Shown in pieces: positions 28,488 to 39,914 of a stretch of DNA of 64,000 nt (position 1 is its first letter; each line of letters opens with the position of its first letter). Origin of the DNA: Rhizomucor pusillus (taxonomy: Eukaryota > Mucoromycota > Mucoromycetes > Mucorales > Lichtheimiaceae); NCBI GenBank assembly GCA_900175165.2, contig FWWN02000395.1:57327-121326 (forward strand), in the 5' to 3' direction. The notes below the pieces were generated by a model that was given only the letters and a program-made list of their open reading frames with translations, did no database searches and had not been told where the DNA came from. The position numbers were made by a program, and so were the translations under genes.

Positions 28488-30188
28488 ATGCAGCCTACAG
28501 ATAATTCAAGGAAAGGTTTTGACCAGCAACAATCTGATCCTGATGGTTAGTCTTTACCATCGGTTATACCCTTAACTGCCACAGACGCATCGTTAAACAG
28601 ACACATTATTTGATATAGATTTACCGCCACCGTACTCCCCACCTGAAGCAAATTCTCTTTATAACGTACCAACTGCTCCGCATTTGAGCGATATTCGATA
28701 TAATGATACCAAGATTTCTCATCCAAGTTCGCCTGATGATCTTCCAACTTGTCAACCTTCACGGTCTGACACTGTGCCCGATGCATCGCCAGTGAGATCA
28801 GGAAGCAGCATTGGTAGTATGTCATATGAAGCCAGCAAAAGTCGAAGGCGTAACCGATGCTGCGGGGCTTCATGCAAAAAGGTTTGTCCTTCACAGAATT
28901 TTGACTACACAGTTGAATGGACTGATTATGATGCAAGCCTGTACATATCAGCGACTCTCAACGAAATAGCGGGCAATCGATACCACCGTCGTTTGTGTTT
29001 CCCCAAGACCTGACAATTACTATAAGAGGTTTCATTAATGGTGGGCGTATTAATATCCTCCAACAAGATGGCCATGAGTCATTTGGCTGCGTCGAGACAA
29101 CAGTGGATGCTTCCGATCGTGTTTTGGAAAAAGCCACTTACCGTCTGGATCGCGGTCAAGAAACAATTTTCGATATCAAGTTTCCTAGTGCTTGGTTCTT
29201 CTCATGGGGGGCGCGCGTTGAGATGACGATCAAGATGCCATATCATGCCAATAGCTTGATAATCAATACGTCAAACATGCCTATTGAGGTGGACAGACGC
29301 ACAAGTCTCGATGTGCTACACTTGAGGACTAGCAACCAGAGCATCAAGATTAAGGATGACTGGGACGGCAAACGAATAAGTTTGGAGACTACCAATTCAT
29401 CAATCAACACCGATCGTGCAAGGATTTATGCAGAGGAAGCAGTCGACTATTCGACGACAAATGCAGAGATCAAAGTGGACAAGGTCATCGTCTCTGAAGG
29501 AGGCAGTCTATATATTAGAACATCAAACGCGAAAATCGAAGGCAGAGAACTGCGAGCCGGCTCATCTCTCAAATTGAAAACATCAAATGCAAAAATTGAT
29601 GTAGCGTACATTTCTGCACAGAACGGCACAGCGCACATCCAGACTTCAAACTCGAACATCGAGGCTCAAGACATCCAAGCACAGTCAAAAATAGATCTGA
29701 TTACATCCAACGCGAGTATCAATGTTTCGCATCTCAAAAGTCTATGGATCGATGTAAAAACATCAAACAGCGGCATTGACCTCGGAAGAGTTCTTGTAGC
29801 TGATAGAATTACCGCAGAAACTTCATTTGGAAAGCTCAATGCCAGCGTCGAAACACTATCACCGGATCTATATGCCTCATTTATCACATCATTTTCCAAA
29901 GCAAACGTGCATATGGTAAGAGAACCAAGCAATGCATGAGATGTATGTATGCGTTTGACTGTTGACATATATCCATCGTAGCCTATCGACTTTCAAGGCA
30001 GATTCGATGTAACTGGCGATGATGCTGAGATTGTCATTTTGGATGTAAACGAACTGAAGTTCATAGTCAACGATCAAGGCCACAAACAAGGCTTCAAACG
30101 CAGCGACAGACCAGGTGCTGTCTTCGTCAAGACAAACAATAGCACTGCCCAGCTTGCTTTTGATACAGCAGCCCATTTCCCCAAATAA
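28488..30188 (+). CDS. PPPY-motif beta-repeat protein, copy B, without membrane helix
   Basis: Exons 28488-28545, 28619-28881, 28938-29915, 29982-30188 close to 501 residues with no stop. The N-terminal exon is short, as in the other copies. The second exon starts in LPPPYSP and ends in a basic, Cys-containing run (RRRNRCCGASCKK). The long third exon holds the beta-repeat domain (HLRTSNQSIKIKDDW ... IRTSNAKIEG ... IQTSNSNIEA). The last exon is the conserved family end. In copies A, C and D a membrane helix lies where the 56-nt intron 28882-28937 sits here, and I find no hydrophobic segment in B. So B may be cytosolic or secreted in another way, or the intron call may hide damage. The function is unknown. 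Confidence 0.65.
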
Positions 30189-30816
30189 TACAATACCTTT
30201 TCGTTGTATAGTATGCAGTAGTATTATATAAAGCTGACGATATTGTTGTATGATTTCTCGTTTAATCTCCTTGGAAACACTACACAGAGGGGTAACTGTA
30301 CCTAGTCAGAGCGTTACACTTTACTCAGTAATATCTTCGACTAAACAACAGCTGAATCAATACTCTAGTTTACAATTTTTTGTCAAATTATACAGCTAGA
30401 AGTAACAAAGTAAAAGGATCTGAGGAAGTTATGTACACTTCACTGAGCGACTGTAATCCATGATGACATGCTTACTCGTAATTCGACAGATGGTCATCAA
30501 GCTTGAGGCTATCTTGGCATCTACACCCAGGATATGGGCTCACGAAGGTCCTATACATTCAATTTCAATGCGTGATAATGAATTCGTGTTAAAATATCTA
30601 AGCAAACCTTTACCTGCCAAGTTACCAAGAAGTTTCTTGGAAATGCTTGTGTAACGAGTCGTCGGATGATTTATAAGTCTTTCAATGCGCCTATTTTCTC
30701 AGGAAGGCTCTCTTTTCAGTTTTGTTGTTATGCTATCAAACATAAAACACACAGATAACAGTAAGAGTCGAATAGAAGCCGAGTACAACGGTCTGTATAC
30801 ATGATAAGAATACTGC
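30189..30816. other. intergenic between copies B and C
   Basis: About 630 bases with a 64-residue frame at 30460-30654 that has no recognised relatives. It presumably held the promoter of copy C. Confidence 0.4.
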
Positions 30817-32544
30817 ATGCCATTTTCGAGAAAGAGAAAAAAGAAGGACTTACGAGATTATGTACTGTCAATAGATTCACCTCCACCTTACAATTCTGCG
30901 TCTTCTCATGCCGTTGACGAAACTCCTTCCGCACCATATTTAAATGATATCGAGCGTGCAAAGCCTCCAACCTACGGCTCCGTAAACCAGTATCCAAACT
31001 ACTACTTGACTTCACAGCAATCTGCTCCACAGAATGTATCCGGTGCTCCATTTGTTAATCCTACAGCTACTAATGACATGCACATACCAAACTACTCGTC
31101 GATTTCCTCACCTGCGCAGCAACATCAAGTGCCACATCGAACTCAGGAACATGCTGCGTCCCGTCCAATCTATAATGGAAATGGATACATATTTGCTTCG
31201 GATGACACGCAAAAAGGTCGACGACGTGGTATTCTTTGCGGTTGCAAGCTGATTTCCTTACATTGCTGCTGGGACTCCTTTTATCGCAAATCATCATTGG
31301 AGCCACGGACGAGAGCTTGGCTGATTTAGTAACCGTACCACTCGATATCGAGTTTTCGCAAGACCTCAAGGTTACACTAAGAGGTCCTTTTAGAAGCGGC
31401 CAGATTAGGATCCAATCTGTACAGGATCCCTAGCTAGCAGGAAAAATCGAAGCAATTGTAAAGACACCGCGAAAAGTGCTCGACAGCTCCTCAATGCAGG
31501 TGGATCACGGCATCGAAACGCATTTTCAATATCACTTCGTCAATGAACATTGCACCATGAATGGATGGTCCCGGTTACCATGCGTTGACCTTGATATGAA
31601 AATTAGCATGCCATTCAATGCCACTAGTTTAGTACTAGACACCACGGACTTACCTGTCGAGATTGTTGGAAGGATGAGTATCGATAATGTAAATCTGAAG
31701 ACAACGAATGCGAAGATACATATCCAGAAGGACTGGAAAGGCAAACAACTCACGCTGGAAACTACAAACGGAAAGATCGACGCAGCAGACTCTAGCATCG
31801 AAGCATTGGAATCTGTGACACTCACGACAACAAACGGGAATATCGCCTTCGGAAGGGTGGAAGCAATTGCAAATGGCAGAGTGCATCTCAAAACAAGCAA
31901 TGGCAAATTGCAAGGCCAAACCATCGAAGCCGCCTCCAACGTTATGCTGGAATCGACCAACGGTCAAATCGATATCACGAAGGTGAATTCACTGAAGGCT
32001 GCACTGCACGCTAAGACGACGAATGGAAAGATTACATTGCGGGACCTTCGTGCAGCAACGAATATACTTGCATCGACCACAAACGATGCTATTCATTTGA
32101 ATTTCATATCAGCTCCGTCAGCATCAATTAAGACAACGAACGGCCGGATTGATCTGGATCATATTCAAGTTCAGGAGCAACTGAATGTTGAGACATCCAA
32201 CAGCCAGACTCGGGCCACAGTAGATAGTCATAGCTCAGATATTCACGCCAATTTCAGGACGTCAAATTCTCCCATAAGCGTTCTAATGATAAGCTAAAGT
32301 CAATTTGTTGTACAACGCAATAGTCGTTATGCATGGTAGTAACCTCGATATATAGCCTTCGTATTTCACCGGGGAACTTGACGTATCAGGAGGGGATACA
32401 CAGGTCAATGCTCCTGATAACGATGACTTACATTTCGTAGTCTCGACTACGAAGCACAAACGCGGTTTTAAAACTAGCAGAGTTCCTGGACACGCCAGCC
32501 TTGTAACGAGCGGTTCCGTAGCGGAGCTCTCCTTCATTATATAA
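30817..32544 (+). pseudogene. PPPY-motif beta-repeat membrane protein, copy C, decayed
   Basis: The frame opens at ATG 30817 (MPFSRKRKKK) with SPPPYNS in its first exon-like part. It shifts frame near 31236, just before the membrane helix (FLTLLLGLLLSQIIIGA). It has an in-frame TAG at 31431-31433 where copy A reads DPNQSGS. The beta-repeat part then runs open to NSPISVL. At the position of the conserved last intron the donor reads ATAAGC (32291) instead of GTAAGC, so the usual splice is lost. The last exon after 32357 is still open to a stop at 32542-32544. These are three independent lesions. I take it as a pseudogene whose C-terminal part was lost to function recently enough to stay readable. 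Confidence 0.8.
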
Positions 32545-33075
32545 TAAATTAAGAATATCTATTGCGTCTTGAACTTTTGCATTTTTGCCTACTTCTATTT
32601 ATGGCCCATTCTTAAGCATTGGTGCGATCTCCGAAAAGGGAAGAGTTCGGTTCATTCCGCTGTACGAATGCATGTAGCATCAAAAACGAGTCCTAATTGT
32701 CTAAACTTTGTTTTATCCTACCCACTCTCCAATCATGTAGATAACAATCTACGCATGTAACATTGAGAAAGGTGACGTCTGCTCTATTCCTTCTTTGAGT
32801 ATTCATGTAACAACCTATACGCATCTGCAATTGACTCTTAGGTACCATTTGATCATTGTAATATATGTTAGCCACAAAAGATATTTGTTTTTACATATTC
32901 GATGCAAAAACGAAGTAGATAACTAACAGATGCTGCTGCCAAGCTCGGACATGAGCCAAGAAAGAGATGTCTGTGCTGCAAATTTAATAACGGAGACCGC
33001 CAAGTCTAATGTGACACAAGCCATCGAAACCTTGAGTGCATTTCTAAACTTCTTGTCTTCCTTTCTCCGTTGAAA
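32545..33075. other. intergenic between copies C and D
   Basis: About 530 bases, AT-rich. No coding frame supported. Confidence 0.45.
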
Positions 33076-35005
33076 ATGTTTCCGCACCGTCGTCATAACT
33101 GGGAGCACGAGGAACAAAAGGAACTGGATGGTTTGTTGACACGTAGTATCATCTTATGACCCATAGTATTCACAGTTTAGGCATCAGATCTGCCACCGCC
33201 CTACAACTCGGTCCATACCGAACCGTTCGAGACCCCTTCAGCGCCACGTTTGAGTGATATCGAAAGCACAAAGCATACGACGACGGACAGAGAGCTCGCA
33301 GAGCCCAGTTCTAGCCGATCTCAACCATCTTTCTTTTACCCATCTACCAACCGCCTTTCAGGGAATTTAAGCAATGAGAATTACTTCAGGCCAACGAGGG
33401 ATACCACGATCATGTTCCTGACTATTCAACAGACTCTCGACTCCATACTTCGCAACCAATTTCATCCTCATCATCGTCACTCCTGTCGCAGTCATTACCA
33501 GTACAACCGTCACTAGCTACTCCAACAATGGCACATCAAGAAGAACACGAATTGTCAATGACAGTATCTCCATCATTTGAAGCACCGCAAGAAGAACATA
33601 TGACCTCTGCAGAGCCCTTACTCGGGTAATTATCATCGTCCAATATACCAAAAAAGGGGAAAAGAGGATGCCGGCCAAAATGCTGCAATTGCTGGTATCG
33701 CATGACTAGGCGCAGTAAATACGCCTTGTTTACATGTCTGTTTTTATATACATTTTCTTCGCAGTGAGGCCTACCGAGTGCAGACCTGATATGATTGTCT
33801 CGAGACCTATTAGTTTCGACGTTACTCAAGATCTCAGGGTATCCTTGAAAGGCGTCTTATCGCGAGGTCGAGTAATTATTCAGCAAGCTCAAGATCCGCA
33901 TCAAGGTGGTCGCGTAGAGTTGACCGCTTACGGACGAGAAGGCTCGCTCGGAAATGCAAAGTATAGCCTGAAGCAGGACCTTGAGACTATGTTTGAGTAC
34001 GATTCTCGCACAGAGTTCTTTACCTGGTCCCAATGCATCCGCGCTGAAATGTATATCTACATGCCATACAATGCCACTAGTCTTGTGCTGGAAGCAACTG
34101 ATGCCACAGTGGAGCTCGTGTCAAACTCAACTATCGAGTTTGTAGAGATCAAAACGAGAAATTCTATGATCGCTATAAAGGATGATTGGACCGGCAAACA
34201 TTTAATATTGGAATCTATCAATGGAGAAATCAATACTGTAAATGCTCACGTACGGGCAAAGGACTTCGTAACAATGACAACTACAAATGGTGAAATCCAA
34301 GTCGGTAAAGTTGAAGCACTGGATGATAATGAATGAGTATGGATCAAGGCGAGGGATGAAGTGATCACGGGCAACGTTATCGCAGCACGTTCCGCAATTA
34401 CCTTGGAAACATCAAATGCAGAGATCAACGTGAGAGGTCTCGTATCCGTCAACGGTTCTGTTCAAGTAAAAACGACGAGTGGAAAAATCACATCCAACAA
34501 ATTGCAAGCAGCGACTAACGCGGATATCCAGACGACAAATGGTGGCGTCAGTATATCCATACTTGCAGCAAAATCGGTCCAGGTCATGACGACTAACGGT
34601 CAAATTGTCTCGGATCACATCCATGCTCAAGATAAAATTAACGTTGAAACATCTAATGGCGAGCTCAATGCCGTGGTCGACACGATATCCTCCATTGTCG
34701 CTGCTAGGTTCAAGTCCTCCAATTCACCTGTTTTCGTTCAGATGGTAAGCATCCGAGTACTCATAACAGCTTGCATACAGCCAAGGTGTTTAACCTGATA
34801 TGTGTAGCCTGCAAGTCATTCAGGGATGTTTGAGATGAAGGCTCACAAAGCTGGAATCACGTCAGCCAACTCTACCGACCTCCAGTTTGACCGGGACGAG
34901 AAGACGTATAAAAGCGGATACAAAACTAACCACAATCCTAGCTATGTCATTGTAGAGACGTCAAATGCTGTAGCAATGCTTTCGTTTAATGTAGCTAAGA
35001 AATAA
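33076..35005 (+). pseudogene. PPPY-motif beta-repeat membrane protein, copy D, decayed
   Basis: Exon 1 (33076-33130, MFPHRRHNWE) and the 57-nt intron to 33187 are sound, and exon 2 opens with LPPPYNS. After FFYPSTNRLSG the frame shifts by one near 33400. It then meets a TAA at 33629-33631 and shifts again inside the membrane-helix region near 33730. The beta-repeat domain reads well to an in-frame TGA at 34334-34336, exactly where copy A continues through. The rest, the last intron (34744 to about 34808) and the final exon to the stop at 35003-35005 are intact. Its first exon matches copy A better than B or C, so A and D are probably closest kin although on opposite strands. Confidence 0.85.
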
Positions 35006-35125
35006 GTATTGTAAAAGCGTACATGTGCAGAAAAACTGATAAGAACCCAAAAATTTGTGCATCATTGTTGGGCACCGCTTGATCTCTTGCAGTACAATAC
35101 AGCCTTGTCTGGACCTGTCTCTTCA

Positions 35126-36697
35126 ATGGTTTCTCATTCCCACAGGCGTTTTGTCGCTGCAGCGCTTTGTATAGCCTTGGGTTTGTTGTACCTCGTCATC
35201 AGGTACGGTCACAGTGATGATCGAGATTTCAGGCACGATTACACGGAACCATCAACTTCACACTCAATACAAGATACGGACGTGATCGCAGTTGAGTTCC
35301 CCAGCCCGTTTGCACTCCATCAACCAACACCAGACGAGAAATTCATCACCTACCTTCCACATTCGGGCTTCCACAACCAACGCATAGAACTCGAAAATGC
35401 TTTTCTCCTAGCCTCCTACCTGAATCGCACACTTGTCCTTCCTTCCGTCTTTCTGGGAAACCCGGCCATGCCATGGCTCAGATTCGAAAAGATGTACGAT
35501 AGACTCTTGTTGCAAACAAAACGTGGACTTGAACACTGTCCAAAGATCGAGTCAGATGCGCCGTTACCAGCCGAATGTCTCAACTATTTTCGATGGACAG
35601 CCGTGCCGTGGACGTTCTTCTACGATCTATCAACAATTCAGCAGCATATCCGTATCATATTTCGGGAAGATCTGAGCTGGGAATGGATCCAAGATAACCT
35701 CAACGTCAAGCAGAAAGATATTTACTTTATGAAGGACATGTCGCCATATGATTTTCGTGTATATGACAAGCCGGATTCACCAACTCCCTTGGGCAAATTT
35801 GTGAACCGACTTGATCTAGCAACTTTGGAGGCCATCGAGGAACGTGTCCTGCATTTTGGTTCTGTCTTTGGAACGTATCGAGTGCTGGCACAAACAGAGC
35901 AACACGCAGAGCTACTGAAAATGCTACGCTCACAAATGATCTTTCGAAACCCAACGCTGATGGACACGGCGTCCCGGATTGTGGACAAGCTCGGCGGCGT
36001 GGGCAATTTTGTCGGTCTGCATATCCGCGTTGGAGATGGCCTATTTAAAGTTCGCGCAAGCATCCATGTTGATGATATGTACCACAACCTTGTGGACCAG
36101 TTCACTGATTTAGCGGTCGATCAAGTCGCGTACTACGAAGACTACAAGCACGACCAAGATCGACAAGAGAATGATGAATACGAAGTACGACAACTACGCG
36201 ATTTCAAACCGGTTGAGGGACAGTTGGAGAAGCCTATAAAAGTTAATCACCCTCCTCAGGAAGCCTTGGCAAAGCACTTGGGCGAGCAACCGCCGGATCA
36301 GCTAAGACTTTCCTGTCAAAAACCGCGCGACAGCGTCACAGCAAGGTTCTCCAAAACAGTTATCTACATTGCAACAGATGCGCCTTCCCCCCGTACCAAC
36401 CCTCTTTTGCGCAAGATATACTCGACATTCTCTTGCGTTTTCGATTTATCTGACTTTTCAAGCGACTTGCATGATCTCAAACGCATCCAAGTGACGGAGG
36501 AAAAGGTAAAACTGGAATCATACCTTATTCCTATGGTCGATGCCGTCATCGCTGCACAGGGCCACACATTTCTCGGAACGCCCGGAAGCACGTTTAGTAG
36601 CTACATTGAACGCCAGTTACATCCTGTCTACACCGGCAAGGAGATCAAGGTGATGGGCACTGGATCAAAATCGAAATCGGCGAAAAAGGCCTCTTGA
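35126..36697 (+). CDS. O-fucosyltransferase-like type II Golgi protein
   Basis: Single exon of 523 residues from ATG 35126; the in-frame GTG further up is not used. A short cytoplasmic tail with HSHRR leads to one signal-anchor helix (FVAAALCIALGLLYLVI). A lumenal domain follows. It has GFHNQRIELENAFLLASYLN near its start and GNFVGLHIRVGDGLF further on, the N-terminal and GDP-fucose-site patterns of the protein O-fucosyltransferase superfamily (PF10250). Late on, IYIATDAPSPRTNPLL and GTPGSTFSSYI fit the sugar-nucleotide-binding end. It probably transfers a sugar, possibly fucose, to cell-wall or secreted glycoproteins. Donor and acceptor cannot be read from the sequence. Confidence 0.8.
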   Translation: MVSHSHRRFVAAALCIALGLLYLVIRYGHSDDRDFRHDYTEPSTSHSIQDTDVIAVEFPSPFALHQPTPDEKFITYLPHSGFHNQRIELENAFLLASYLNRTLVLPSVFLGNPAMPWLRFEKMYDRLLLQTKRGLEHCPKIESDAPLPAECLNYFRWTAVPWTFFYDLSTIQQHIRIIFREDLSWEWIQDNLNVKQKDIYFMKDMSPYDFRVYDKPDSPTPLGKFVNRLDLATLEAIEERVLHFGSVFGTYRVLAQTEQHAELLKMLRSQMIFRNPTLMDTASRIVDKLGGVGNFVGLHIRVGDGLFKVRASIHVDDMYHNLVDQFTDLAVDQVAYYEDYKHDQDRQENDEYEVRQLRDFKPVEGQLEKPIKVNHPPQEALAKHLGEQPPDQLRLSCQKPRDSVTARFSKTVIYIATDAPSPRTNPLLRKIYSTFSCVFDLSDFSSDLHDLKRIQVTEEKVKLESYLIPMVDAVIAAQGHTFLGTPGSTFSSYIERQLHPVYTGKEIKVMGTGSKSKSAKKAS

Positions 36698-37851
36698 TCA
36701 TCCGAAGGCTGAAAATGGCATATCGATTTTCTTTTGAAATGCTCGTTTCACCTTCTTTTCCTTCATTTATTTCCGACAACATTGAATTCATTTGCACGCT
36801 CTAATAAACGTCGCCGCGATACAGCGGATGACAATGAAACAAACGAAAGGAATTGACTCCGGTTTAGAAGCTTTCTGATGGCGGTTCCATTTTGAAGCCG
36901 TTGATTCCACCGATTTCAGGTTGTTCAATATTTGATGTTCGATGGATATCACGTTGGGTTAGAAAAGGTTGGTGGAGAAACTTAGCAAGCACCCTAACGA
37001 GAGCAGATTCTGCAAGCAATGGCTTCCAGTGGAAGGGGTGGGATGCCATAATTACTATGACAAACGGGAACAGAACTTTGATCCATCCATTGTTACACAG
37101 ATGCATTTGGCATGCAGCGCCGGTTGTGGGCTGCTCAAGCTAATCCACAAGAGTAAATGGCTCGTTCTTGTTGGCTGCAAATGCATTTTCAAAAAAGGAC
37201 CAACCAGACATACTTTCCATCTTCCCCCCGTTAACCATCCTTATCACATCCACCGCTTGTTGCTAACCGATAAGAGCAGACCATAGATGAACTTTTGAAT
37301 ATATTGGCATCATTTGTGAATAGTACGCGTCGTAGAACAGTATCTGGAAATTCGGATCGTTTTACCGAGAGGTTCCAGGCGCCGGATGAACCGGCGTCCA
37401 TTTCCGGTTCCGGGATTGCCAATATCTTGCTTTTTGACGGCCAAGAAGGCTCAAGCTGCCGGCCATGTGCTTCCTACGTGATCGAGTGTTCAGAGTCGTA
37501 GATTATATGATTGTTTCATAGACCAATGGTCCTAGCGGTTGCTGCGAACTGGCGTGCATAACAGAGCTTATGATGATACGCCATGTAGCACCTCATGACC
37601 GTTTACCTTTTCTTCATTCACTACCCCTACCATTTCTTCTTTTGTATATCATTTAATTCAACCAATATCACGCCATGTGCTCATTCTCGGTTTGCTTTCA
37701 AATTTTGCCATAATTGGTTATATATTGTCGCTTATATATGAGCATAATTTTTACGACGTTTAGAAAACGAGATTACAAGCAAATTTTGAAAACTGTAATG
37801 CACATTTTATTGCCACTGCGATGATTCAAGATGCTTATAATCAGTATCAAT
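36698..37851. other. intergenic with exon-like scraps
   Basis: About 1.15 kb. Frames at 36969-37286 and at 37281-37501 (plus) look partly exon-like. The second follows a good acceptor (GAGCAG at 37275-37280) and reads TIDELLNILASFVNS before a Ser/Gly-rich part, stopping at 37501. I could not join them in phase, and no family is recognised. They may be relics of a dead gene. Confidence 0.35.
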
Positions 37852-38268
37852 TTAAGCTTCCTCAGCTGCCTTCTTCTCCGTCTCGGCTTCGGCTTCCCTG
37901 GTGGTGCTCTGCTTTGAGGCTGATTCCTCGTCTTGACTTTCCTCGTCAGCCTCGGATTTGGTAGACTTGTTCTGTGTTGTTGCTGTTTCTGTTTCCTCTT
38001 CCTTTTCCTCTTCTTCCTGGGATTCTTCATTTCGCTTTGTTAAACTTGCACCGGAAGCATTTGATCGGGTCACCTTGCTACGCGCGTTTGTATCCGAAAG
38101 AGCAACCCTTTCGAGTTCTTCCTTGTTTCCAGTTTCAGGTAGTATTTCTCCTCCTTTGGCATTGGTAGACAAACCAGCTTGTTCCGCCTCTGAGTTGCTG
38201 AACTGGATGGCTTGTGTGCATGCAATGAGGGTAGCAAGACTTGCAAAGAGAACAAATGTGGTACGCAT
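37852..38268 (-). CDS. small secreted acidic protein
   Basis: Single exon of 138 residues. It opens with a classical signal peptide (MRTTFVLFASLATLIACTQA), likely cut after the TQA. The mature part is highly charged and disordered, with long Glu/Lys/Ser/Thr runs (EEEEKEEETETATTQ). It has no cysteines, so it is not a cysteine-knot effector. A TATAAAAG lies about 65 bases upstream of the ATG, the strongest promoter signal near this gene. The function is unknown; a cell-wall or extracellular role is plausible. Confidence 0.7.
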   Translation of the reverse strand: MRTTFVLFASLATLIACTQAIQFSNSEAEQAGLSTNAKGGEILPETGNKEELERVALSDTNARSKVTRSNASGASLTKRNEESQEEEEKEEETETATTQNKSTKSEADEESQDEESASKQSTTREAEAETEKKAAEEA

Positions 38269-38332
38269 GGTACTTCAGTGAGAATATATGTCAAATCAAT
38301 GATGAGAGAAGTACCCGCAATGATGCTATCGG

Positions 38333-38341
38333 CTTTTATAC
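38333..38341 (-). promoter_or_regulatory. TATA box of the small secreted protein gene
   Basis: The minus strand reads TATAAAAG about 65-72 bases before the ATG at 38268. Confidence 0.6.
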
Positions 38342-39395
38342 TTTTTCCTCGCGAAGAGGTCTTGTCTTCAGGAGAAGATAGTTTGCAATAACTTTACAAA
38401 TGGTGCAAAGTACAGTAATTTATCCTTTCCTTTCTCCTAAAGAAATAAATTAAAAGTCTCCAGTTTCCAGGACACCGAATGATACCTTAAAAAGTTAATT
38501 GTGAACAGCAGGGTTCAAATTATCTTCGCAAACCTCTACTGTATATCTGACATGTAAGGTTGTTTGAATAGGAATTTTGCATGCAGCGTCAGCGTCGCAG
38601 TCCATATTTCTATCCTGTCAAAAGGTACGCATACCTTACAGCTATGTAAATAAAGCTACATGTATCCGTCTTCTGGTCCAAAAAACCGTACATATAGAAT
38701 ATTTAGAATGTTTCCACGCGGAAGCACTCGGCTCGTTTCGAGGTTTGTTGCATTTTCTTATCCGTAGCACCGTGCTGTTGGCTGTTGGTTCCTCTCCTCC
38801 GTCGGTATTATCAATCGACGTGCAACAGGTCCTGGAGAATACGCATCAAGTTTCTTACGGGGGTTTTGCAACATTATGTTTCTGATGTATGTGGGGTCAT
38901 AATAATACAATGTCTGAATCGTTGCTGTCTGTTTATCATGATACAGCCTCTTAATATGCGCTCCTGTTAGGAGGACTATTCCCTATTTGTTCCTACTTAT
39001 GCCACTGGGTACATAATCATATTATAGTTTCCATGTTTTTCGTCCAACATGTGACATAGCAATCGGGATCTGCTATTCATATTCTACATTTTATCCGTTT
39101 GCAGTCCAGGATTGCAATCAATGACTATATAAAAGACATTTACAAAATACAGATTTCAAGCATCCGTAAATATTACGTGGCACTTCATACTTTTGGCTAC
39201 AAGCCGCCATGTTTGTATGCATATATTCAGAATCATGTTTATTTACAACTAATTGCTGACTTGCTGTTTAAACTATTGAATCCACTTTTTGTTGATATCA
39301 AAGTTTTGCGCTAAGGCTTGCAGATGACATTTTCCTTTTTTCTGGCGCTACTAATATGAGGATGCAGAAGATTTGGATGGAAGTTTCCACTTTCT
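38342..39395. other. intergenic, no gene seen
   Basis: About 1.05 kb of AT-rich sequence. Frames at 38577-38885 and 39099-39314 lack homology, codon bias and splice logic. Confidence 0.5.
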
Positions 39396-39914
39396 TCAGT
39401 TGAGTAGAGAAATGGACATTTTAGGATGCTGAAACTTGAACTTGATCTCCTGGACTTCGTCTGCTCGATCTCCATTTGTAGTAATAGATACATTTGCAGA
39501 TCCATGACAGCCTCCATTTTTGGCATTGTGGTGTCGCCGCAAAGCATCCATTCTGGCGAAAGATCGACGGCAAACTTTGCAAGCAAATGGTCGCTCGCCG
39601 GTGTGCAACTTTTGATGCCGCTTCAAATCGTGTACTCGCCGAAATCTGTGTTCACACGTTTCGCACTATGCAGCAATGGACGATAGTGTTTAGTGGCAAG
39701 AAAAGATGGCTTTGCTCGTTGTGAATACCTTGTATGGCCTAGAGTCTGAATGGATCAACCTGTGGGATTTTAGGTTGTGTGCACGACTGAACGATTGAGA
39801 GCATAGATTGCAGACAAAACGTTTCTTCCGTTCGTCCCTTTTCTGTCCGAGCTCCAGTATAATTTGCTGATTCATATCTGTATATAAGGATAGATGAATT
39901 GTTTCAGGCTTCAT
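39396..39914 (-). CDS. C2H2 zinc-finger protein with three fingers
   Basis: Exons on minus 39914-39729 and 39665-39396 join in phase to 151 residues. The intron falls exactly inside the linker before finger 2. The fingers are FVCNLCSQSFSRAHNLKSH...H, YKCETCEHRFRRVHDLKRH...H and FACKVCRRSFARMDALRRH. The last ends with a C-terminal Cys (NAKNGGC) rather than a second His, a C2HC variant. Finger 2 has the TGERPF linker. The RAHNLKSH/RVHDLKRH helices are common in fungal transcription regulators. The start is chosen at 39914; an inner Met at 39875 is possible and an upstream exon cannot be excluded. It presumably binds DNA in the nucleus. Confidence 0.8.

Noticed and set aside
28882..28937. Copy B as a pseudogene because of the apparent frameshift
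   Set aside because: A phase-exact intron of normal length removes the break and the rest of the gene is intact, so I kept it as a gene with reduced confidence.
36969..37286. 105-codon plus frame
   Set aside because: Overlaps equally long frames in other phases, cannot be spliced to neighbours, and no family is recognised.
38577..39314. Frames at 38577-38885 and 39099-39314
   Set aside because: AT-rich random-looking peptides without support.
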